Shown here: positions 22,270 through 27,182 of the stretch, piece after piece
How positions within the stretch are numbered: position 1 is the stretch's first letter
How the letters are laid out: the number at the start of each line of letters is the position of its first letter
Source: CAZYXZ01 sp964651395
GTDB lineage: Bacteria; Actinomycetota; Actinomycetes; BP-191
Reading direction: 5' to 3'
Length of the DNA: 27,182 nucleotides
Assembly (NCBI GenBank): GCA_964651395.1
Contig: CAZYXZ010000042.1
Location: 1 to 27,182 of the forward strand
Translations under genes and position numbers: made by a program
Notes under the pieces: generated by a model
Databases searched by the model: none
Seen by the model: the letters and a program-made list of their open reading frames with translations, nothing else
What the model was told of the DNA's origin: nothing

Positions 22270-22395
22270 ATGAAGCGCGTCATCGTCGTGGCCGTCCTGG
22301 CCGCCGCCAGCACCATTGCCCTCGCGGTACCGGCCAACGCGTGGCCGCCGTTCTGCAAGGAGCCGATCTACACGCTGACCGGGAAGTGCATCTAG
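22270..22395 (+). CDS. Secreted mini-peptide precursor with two cysteines
   Basis: A 41-residue ORF at ATG 22270 with AAGGAG at 22259-22264 (5-nt spacing), ending TAG 22393-22395. It has a complete signal peptide: a Lys-Arg start, a hydrophobic core (VIVVAVLAAASTIALAV) and an Ala-x-Ala site at PANA. The mature part would be only 17 residues, WPPFCKEPIYTLTGKCI, with two Cys ten residues apart that could form a disulfide. I do not recognise the family. It is divergent from the zinc uptake operon, with the Zur-like box between them, and its stop overlaps that of the converging membrane-protein gene. Any role in zinc biology is an inference from position. Confidence 0.75.
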   Translation: MKRVIVVAVLAAASTIALAVPANAWPPFCKEPIYTLTGKCI

Positions 22396-23699
22396 GCCAG
22401 CAGTAGCGCCACACCGGCGACGGTGTAGCCGACCATCAGCGCGAGCAGCGGGTACTGGCTGCGCGTCGCGGTCTTGTGCGGGAACAGGCGTACGGCGAGG
22501 TCGTGCGCCGCGACCACGCCCACGATGTGCCCGACGACGATGGCCAGGACCTGGAGCACCGAGATGGTGCTCGGTGAGACCAGCGTGTAGTCGATGTTGC
22601 GGCTGGCCAGGCCGAGGAAGTCGCGCCCGGTGTTGAAGGGGTCGCCGGCCAGGATGAACGCCTGCTGTCCCTCGAAGAGCAGCAGCGACAGGTAGTGCGC
22701 GATCGCGTAGCCGACCGCGATCGGCACCAGCGTGTGCGCGAACCGCGCCGGCAGGCCGGTCACGTCACCGGCACCCAGCCGCGCGGACAGTTGCGTCGCC
22801 GCGGTGATGGTCGCGGCGACGAAGGCAACCAGGACGATGAGCCCGGCGCTGCCGCCGGCCAGGCTGTCGGCGTCGACGTTGTCCTGCCACCAGCTGGTCC
22901 GGGTCATCCCGTCGAAGCCCGTGGAGCCGATCAGCACCGCGACCAGCGGCACGAGTCCCGGGGCGGAGGGGATGCCGACCAGTCCGTTGAGCGGGTTGCG
23001 CAGCACCCACTGCCCGTCGGTACGCCGGCCGAGCGGTGAGAGCCGGCCGACCAGCGTGAAATAGACCTCGAAGCCGTCGCCGCGGTCGAACCAGCGCTCG
23101 CCGTACACCTGCGCCGCGACGACGTGCGCGGTCGCGTAGAGGGCGAGGAACACCGCGATCGTGGCGGGCCGCGCGCGCCACTCCGGCACGAGCTCGAGCC
23201 AGGTGAAGCACAGCAGCCCGGCGACGGCCGGCCAGTAGCCGAGGCCGGCCGGCAGGTCGCGGATGCCGCGCTCGGCATCACCCCGGGTGAGCCGCGCGAG
23301 GCCGCGGTGCAGCGTGCGCAGCGGGTTGACGACGCGCCAGACCGGCCCGAGCAACAGGCTCAGCGCGAGTACGCCGACCCAGAAGTTGATGTAGACGACG
23401 AACGGCGCGAGGTTCGTCCCCTCGTCCGGCGGCCCGGCGAAGGCGACCCGCAGGACGAACACGAACAGCACGAAGACGACGACGCGAGCCACGAGCCGCG
23501 GCGCCGGATGGTCGAGCAGTCGCTGCAGCGGTCCGGGCAACGGCCGGCCGGCCTCGTCGCCTCGTAGGCGCGGTGTCGGCCAGAGCACGCCGAGCGCCGC
23601 GAAGCTGATGACGACGGCGATGCCCGCGCCGTAGAGCGCGAGCCAGAACGGGATCGGCAGGTCGCTGCGGCCGCCGAAGCCGTGGGCGAGCAGCCTCAT
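22392..23699 (-). CDS. Uncharacterised polytopic membrane protein (family sometimes named fenitrothion hydrolase)
   Basis: A 435-residue protein with about ten hydrophobic helices, among them IPFWLALYGAGIAVVISFAA, LVARVVVFVLFVFVLRVAF, INFWVGVLALSLLLGPVWRV and ISVLQVLAIVVGHIVGVVAA. Conserved-looking loops include NPLRTLHRGLARL, GDGFEVYFTLVGRLSPLGRR and NIDYTLVSPSTI. Database entries with this pattern have been called fenitrothion hydrolase, but a hydrolase active site cannot be seen and I treat the name as unproven. Several His and acidic residues in the helices would suit metal transport. ATG 23699 overlaps the stop of the lipoprotein gene (ATGA), and its TAG interlocks with that of the converging mini-peptide gene at CTAG 22392-22395. 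Confidence 0.82.
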   Translation of the reverse strand: MRLLAHGFGGRSDLPIPFWLALYGAGIAVVISFAALGVLWPTPRLRGDEAGRPLPGPLQRLLDHPAPRLVARVVVFVLFVFVLRVAFAGPPDEGTNLAPFVVYINFWVGVLALSLLLGPVWRVVNPLRTLHRGLARLTRGDAERGIRDLPAGLGYWPAVAGLLCFTWLELVPEWRARPATIAVFLALYATAHVVAAQVYGERWFDRGDGFEVYFTLVGRLSPLGRRTDGQWVLRNPLNGLVGIPSAPGLVPLVAVLIGSTGFDGMTRTSWWQDNVDADSLAGGSAGLIVLVAFVAATITAATQLSARLGAGDVTGLPARFAHTLVPIAVGYAIAHYLSLLLFEGQQAFILAGDPFNTGRDFLGLASRNIDYTLVSPSTISVLQVLAIVVGHIVGVVAAHDLAVRLFPHKTATRSQYPLLALMVGYTVAGVALLLA

Positions 23700-24112
23700 C
23701 GCACCTGGAGGTCGACGAGGTGCAGCTTGGCGTCGTGCAGCTCGACCGCCCAGCCGCCCGGCACGTTGGCGGTGAACGTGATGACGGTCGGCGTGCCCGG
23801 GTTCACGCGGGCCTTGATGTCGTAGCCGTGCACGTGCACCTCGTCGCTGACGTCCGCCTCGACCTGGATCCGGACCGTGCCGTTCAGCCGCACGGACACG
23901 TCGCGCGACGGCCGCGAGACCTTGCCGCCGCGCACGGAGATGAGGATGACGCTGTCGACGTCGGAGGTGCGCGACGGCGACGAGCTGGTCGCGCTGGGGG
24001 AGGCGGCCGTCGGGTTCGCCGTCGTGGGTGTCGCCGTCGGCGTGCCCGAGTCGGCGCAGGCGACGGCGAGGACGCCCAGCGCGGCGACGGCGACGGCGAG
24101 ACGGCGGATCAC
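23696..24112 (-). CDS. Lipoprotein with cupredoxin-like domain
   Basis: A 138-residue lipoprotein (lipobox LAVAC near residue 19) with a Thr/Ser/Pro linker and a C-terminal beta domain: SVRLNGTVRIQVEADVSDEV, VHVHGYDIKARVNPG, ITFTANVPGGWAVELHDAKL. This is a cupredoxin-like fold without the Cys of type 1 copper proteins; the His residues (HVHGY, ELHD, LHLV) might still bind a metal. The start is GTG 24112, overlapping the upstream stop as GTGA. It is sandwiched between the YcnI-like gene and the polytopic membrane protein with 4-nt overlaps on both sides, so the three products are likely partners at the outer face of the membrane. Confidence 0.82.
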   Translation of the reverse strand: MIRRLAVAVAALGVLAVACADSGTPTATPTTANPTAASPSATSSSPSRTSDVDSVILISVRGGKVSRPSRDVSVRLNGTVRIQVEADVSDEVHVHGYDIKARVNPGTPTVITFTANVPGGWAVELHDAKLHLVDLQVR

Positions 24113-24702
24113 GAAGGCTCCTGGGCGTCAGCGGACGGGTCGGCGTGCGGCAAGTCGATCACAGGCCGGCGCTGCCGGCGCAACGCGAGCACGCCGCCGC
24201 CGACCACCAGCAGGAAGACCACGGCCTGGACGGCGTACCTGCCCCACGGCGTCGGCTCGTCCGGCCGCGGCGCACCGGTGACCTCGACCAGTACGCCGGG
24301 ATACGGGCTGAGCAGGCTCGCCCCGTCCCAGCGGCGCGTCCCGCCGTCCGCGGAATGCGTCACCGCCGTGATCAGGTGCGAGCCCGGCTCGGCCGCCAGC
24401 AGCCGCAGGGTGACCTGCGACTGCTGCCCGACGGCGAGCGTCCGGCCGGTCAGCCGGGCGGCGTGCTCGGTGTGGCTCGCCGTCCACCCGGTCGAGGAGA
24501 CGGCGAGGACGGTCAGCGCCGCGGGCATCTCGAAGTCCACGGCGACCAGCGGCGTGTCCTCGTCGGCGAGGACGGAGAGGGTGACCTCGGCCGGCGTACC
24601 GGAGACCAGCGCCGCCTCGACCAGGCCGGGGTGCGCGCGAGCGGGTGACACGAGCAGAGCGGTCGCCGGCAGCAGCAGGCAGGTCAGCCACGCGCGTCGC
24701 AT
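24109..24702 (-). CDS. YcnI/DUF1775-like exported protein with C-terminal anchor
   Basis: A 197-residue protein: signal peptide ending SPARA, mature N-terminus HPGLVEAAL, a beta-rich domain of about 120 residues (TPAEVTLSVLADEDTPLVAV, LTVLAVSSTGW, VTLRLLAAEPGSHL, WDGASLLSPYPGVLVEV), then one transmembrane helix (about 155-175) and a short basic cytoplasmic tail. Overall plan and the exposed N-terminal His match YcnI-type copper-binding proteins, although CopC-like proteins are also possible. Start ATG 24702; TACCGT at 24714-24709 lies 6 nt upstream and could be a leaderless -10, since no ribosome-binding site is seen. It starts 17 nt after the secreted hydrolase-like gene and overlaps the next gene by GTGA. 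Confidence 0.72.
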   Translation of the reverse strand: MRRAWLTCLLLPATALLVSPARAHPGLVEAALVSGTPAEVTLSVLADEDTPLVAVDFEMPAALTVLAVSSTGWTASHTEHAARLTGRTLAVGQQSQVTLRLLAAEPGSHLITAVTHSADGGTRRWDGASLLSPYPGVLVEVTGAPRPDEPTPWGRYAVQAVVFLLVVGGGVLALRRQRRPVIDLPHADPSADAQEPS

Positions 24703-24719
24703 GCGGCGACGGTACGTGG

Positions 24720-26768
24720 CTAGGGGTCGACGGCGTTGCAGGGACCGTCGTTGCACGTGTCGATGATCCACCCCGTCGTGAGGAACTTCGCCTTCTGCAC
24801 CCGCGCGTTCGGCTGGCGGCGCGGCGTCTCGTGCGGGTCCTGGCCGGCCTCCGGCGGGATGTTGCCGTCCGGTGGGTTCGGCGTCCCGCTGTCCCAGTAG
24901 ACCATCGCCGAGCCGCGGGTCCGGTCCTCGTCCCAGCGGTGGATCCCCCAGAGCAGCCGGTTGTCGCGCGCGACCTTGGTGCCGAACGCCGGCCAGTGCA
25001 GGCGCGCGCCGATGGTGCGCGCCTCGACCTCGACGGACAGGCTCGCGACCTGGTGGTCGCCGTACGCCGGGTGCAGCAGGATCTGGTGCGCCGGCGTGTT
25101 CGGGTACGGGTTGTCCGTCATGTGCGCCGCGTAGCCGTTGGCCTCTGCGCGGTCCCAGAGCATCTGCATCATCCCGAAGATGATCTGCTGGTCGAGCTTG
25201 TCGGGGTACGCCGAGTACATGACCTGCGAGTACTGGTCGAAGTCGACGGAGCGGTTGAGCAGGATCGAGTAGTTCATGCCCGGTACGCCGAGCACGCCGC
25301 GCTTGATGTCCTGCGCGACCGCCATCAGCGCGCCGCCGATGATCCCGCCCTGGCTGTTGCCGTCGTAGTACACCGCGCTGCGGTCGATGAGCGGCTTGCC
25401 GCCGACCTGGAACGCCGGCACGGCGCCGAAGCCGTACTGGTGGATCATCAGCCGCGCGAGGAAGAGCTGGTTGAGCATGCCCTGCTGCACGCGGTCGGCG
25501 AGCAGCGGGAAGTTGGACGCGTCGACGAGGATCGCCGCGACGCTGCCCAGGTCGTACATCGACATGCCCTGCCAGTCGGTCGCGCAGAAGACGAAGCGGT
25601 GCTCGTTGGCCATGTCGCTGACGTTGCCCGCGCCGACCTCGCCCTGGTCGCCGAGCAGGCCGTGCCCGTAGAGCGACGCGTGACCGGGCCGCACCTGCGA
25701 CGCCGGGTCGGAGGCGAACGCCACCACCGAGCGCGGGATGCGGCACGTGTACGTCGCGTGCTGCATGTTCCCGGGCAGCTGCCGGGGCAGGCCGTCGTCG
25801 GAGCCGAGGTAGTTGAACACCGAACCGGGAGGGCCGCCCGGCAGGTTCAGGTAGCTGGGCACCAGGAACGTCCCGGTCACCTGGCGCGCGATGCGCCGGT
25901 TCTCCTGCAGCGAGTAGTCCTTCACGGCGTCGACGGTGAACGTGGGCGCGGCCGTGCCCAGCTTGTGGAACGCGTCGTCGCGGATGTGCAGCATCCGGCC
26001 GGCGATGTTCGTCGCGCTGGCGATCGTGAAGTCCCAGGCGAGGTAGAGCTCACGGCGCGCGATGCCGGCGCGCCGGAGCGTGCTGAAGAGCTGCTCCATG
26101 TGCGGCCGCCGCTTCGCGAGCTCGGTCGGCACACCGCTGCCGTCGCGGAACGCGCGGAACACCTCCTGCGCAGGGATCACCGCACCGGCGTCGTCGCGCA
26201 GCCGGCGCAGGGCGACGACGTACGTCGTGGCCTCGTCGAAGTTCCTGGCCGGCCGGACGATGAGCGTGCGGCGGCCCGGGTCGTTGATGTCGAGCTCGGC
26301 GAAGACGGGGTGCCGCCGGCCGGTGCGCGTGTTGATGACGACGACCGGCGAGTCCGTGGCCAGGGAGCGGTCGATGGTCCGCAGCGTCGGCGCCCCGGTG
26401 CGCTTGAGGTTGAGCCCCGGTACGACGGTCAGCAGGCCGGAACCGGGGGAGAAGCCGTCGTTGCGGTTCCACTCGGTCGGCACGATGGGCTTGCCCGCGA
26501 CGTTCCTCGGTGTCGAGAGCAGCGAGATGTTCACGCGGCGTCCCGAGACCTGCCCGGCGTCCGGCACGGTGAAGTGGTCGTTGGGCCAGGGCAGCAGGCA
26601 TGCGGCCGGGTCGAGCGGGTCGCACCGGTCCGCCTCGGCCAGCTCGCCGATCAGCGGCAGCGGCTCGCGCGCGCTCGGCTCCGCCACGGCCGCGGGCAGC
26701 CCGCCGGCCAGGGCGATGCCGGCGAGCAGCCAGCCGAGACGGGGGCGGGTCCGGGAGTGCAGGCGCAC
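24720..26768 (-). CDS. Large secreted alpha/beta-hydrolase-like protein
   Basis: A 682-residue protein with an Arg-rich signal peptide (RTRPRLGWLLAGIALAGG, ending at about AVA-EPSA). The N-terminal part has CDPLDPAACLLPWPNDHFT and a strand-rich region, a pattern seen in bacterial secreted lipase-like proteins. The C-terminal half has ASLYGHGLLGDQGEVGAGNV and a nucleophile-elbow motif YYDGNSQGGIIGG with the probable catalytic Ser. The remaining triad residues cannot be placed securely and the substrate is unknown. The start GTG 26768 has AAGGAG 7 nt upstream. Upstream, 26769-26861 is non-coding and has no clear promoter; CCTGACAGG followed by five T on the minus strand is only a weak terminator for the preceding gene. 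The next gene (YcnI-like) is 17 nt downstream. Confidence 0.82.
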   Translation of the reverse strand: MRLHSRTRPRLGWLLAGIALAGGLPAAVAEPSAREPLPLIGELAEADRCDPLDPAACLLPWPNDHFTVPDAGQVSGRRVNISLLSTPRNVAGKPIVPTEWNRNDGFSPGSGLLTVVPGLNLKRTGAPTLRTIDRSLATDSPVVVINTRTGRRHPVFAELDINDPGRRTLIVRPARNFDEATTYVVALRRLRDDAGAVIPAQEVFRAFRDGSGVPTELAKRRPHMEQLFSTLRRAGIARRELYLAWDFTIASATNIAGRMLHIRDDAFHKLGTAAPTFTVDAVKDYSLQENRRIARQVTGTFLVPSYLNLPGGPPGSVFNYLGSDDGLPRQLPGNMQHATYTCRIPRSVVAFASDPASQVRPGHASLYGHGLLGDQGEVGAGNVSDMANEHRFVFCATDWQGMSMYDLGSVAAILVDASNFPLLADRVQQGMLNQLFLARLMIHQYGFGAVPAFQVGGKPLIDRSAVYYDGNSQGGIIGGALMAVAQDIKRGVLGVPGMNYSILLNRSVDFDQYSQVMYSAYPDKLDQQIIFGMMQMLWDRAEANGYAAHMTDNPYPNTPAHQILLHPAYGDHQVASLSVEVEARTIGARLHWPAFGTKVARDNRLLWGIHRWDEDRTRGSAMVYWDSGTPNPPDGNIPPEAGQDPHETPRRQPNARVQKAKFLTTGWIIDTCNDGPCNAVDP

Positions 26769-26861
26769 AGCGAGGCTCCTTGCTGCTCTGGCGGTCGGCT
26801 GGGCGCCGGTGTTCCGCCAGTGTTCGCGCTGCCGCGCGAAAAACCTGTCAGGCGTGCCGCG

Positions 26862-27182
26862 CTAGCGGCGCATCACCCAGTTGACGGTGCGGGTCTGGCC
26901 GGAGGCCACCGTCACGACGGCGCTCTGCGTCTGGTAGCCGAACTTGCTCGCCGTACAGGTGTAGGTCCCGGGCACCACGTTGGAGATCGTGTAGTAGCCG
27001 GAGGCGTTGGTGACCGCCGAGCCGGCCGCGCCGCACCCGATGCTCACGCCGCCGAGTCCGGACGAGAAGAACCCGTACGTCGCCCGTCCGGTGATCGCGC
27101 CGTTGGTCACCGGCGGCGGGCTGGACGGGCTGGCCGGCGGGCTCGTGGTCGGGCTGCCGGTCGGGCTGCCGGTCGGGCTGCC
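26862..27182 (-). CDS. Secreted or surface protein with carboxypeptidase-regulatory-like domain, C-terminal part (5' end outside window)
   Basis: The frame is open through the last base of the window (27182) and ends at TAG 26862-26864, giving 106 residues. It begins with Gly-Ser-Pro-Thr repeats and a Ser/Pro linker, then one beta-sandwich of the carboxypeptidase regulatory/CNA-B type (GAITGRATYGFF, GVSIGCGAAG, TNASGYYTISNVVPGTYTCT, GYQTQSAVVTVASGQTRTVN). Such domains serve as spacers or adhesion modules on secreted proteins. The two cysteines may form a disulfide. The GTG at 27108-27110 is not the real start, because the linker continues upstream in frame. What the N-terminal part does is unknown. 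Confidence 0.85.
   Translation of the reverse strand, partial: GSPTGSPTGSPTTSPPASPSSPPPVTNGAITGRATYGFFSSGLGGVSIGCGAAGSAVTNASGYYTISNVVPGTYTCTASKFGYQTQSAVVTVASGQTRTVNWVMRR
27147..27182 (-). repeat. 12-bp tandem repeat coding for Gly-Ser-Pro-Thr
   Basis: Three perfect copies of ggtcgggctgcc (plus strand) at 27147-27158, 27159-27170 and 27171-27182. They keep the frame of the secreted protein linker. The window ends exactly on a unit boundary, the same situation as at base 1. Confidence 0.9.

Noticed and set aside
24109..25746. A 545-codon minus-strand frame that seems to fuse the YcnI-like protein to an upstream extension
   Set aside because: The extension is an alternative frame of the secreted hydrolase gene on the same strand; the signal peptide starts at 24702.
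26820..26861. Intrinsic terminator CCTGACAGG plus five T after the last gene on the minus strand
   Set aside because: The stem is only 3-4 bp with almost no loop, too weak to call.

Overview
The window is high-GC bacterial DNA with the gene content of an actinomycete (Actinomycetota). Pointers are a resuscitation-promoting-factor (Rpf) muralytic enzyme behind a ydaO-type c-di-AMP riboswitch, a TIGR03084 protein of the DinB/mycothiol-dependent isomerase type, DUF2277, an ECF sigma factor with a membrane partner, several probably leaderless genes with a TANNNT box 6-7 nt before the start codon, and strong G/C third-position preference. I cannot name a genus. Both ends of the window stop exactly on a unit boundary of a 12-bp tandem repeat inside a secreted-protein gene, and there is a 10-N assembly gap at 11159-11168, so this looks like a short draft scaffold.

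Layout. 1-1752: the end of an LPXTG surface protein, a secreted cupredoxin, a tiny metallothionein-like protein and an AlkB-type dioxygenase. 1845-5584: a cell-wall block with two paralogous L,D-transpeptidases around a sugar-phosphate nucleotidyltransferase, then, convergently, the Rpf gene with its promoter, riboswitch and a possible Shine-Dalgarno hairpin. 5600-8351: a two-gene minus-strand pair (membrane protein, DUF2277) divergent from a DinG-type helicase. 8430-12193: a small protein of unknown function and a large class III cyclase-like/STAND ATPase/TPR protein interrupted by the gap. 12215-13607: ECF sigma factor and membrane partner. 13688-18257: six tightly packed plus-strand genes (msrB, TIGR03084, a split AtuA pair, an SRPBCC protein, YibE/F). 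18330-19232: an AbiEi/DUF559-like gene. 19387-22152: a complete zinc uptake operon (znuA-znuC-znuB-zur, every junction an ATGA overlap) behind a Zur-box-like palindrome. 22270-22395: a 41-codon gene for a secreted mini-peptide, divergent from the zinc operon. 22392-26768: a membrane protein, a cupredoxin-like lipoprotein and a YcnI-like protein in one overlapping unit, preceded by a large secreted hydrolase-like protein. 26862-27182: the end of another secreted protein.

The most unusual structure is a family of three long near-perfect palindromes (4512-4568, 18263-18315, 19308-19384). They share the arm CGGATCTCACGTACC (the third-copy right arm and second-copy ends vary slightly) and a GGGTCG/CGACCC inner stem, and each lies 2-5 nt after a stop codon. 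Two of them bracket the AbiEi/DUF559-like gene. Other points worth following are the mature 17-residue two-cysteine peptide opposite the Zur box, the nucleotidyltransferase whose only plausible start is AUA inside an ATAG overlap, and the cyclase domain that keeps its metal and transition-state residues but has lost both purine-selecting residues.
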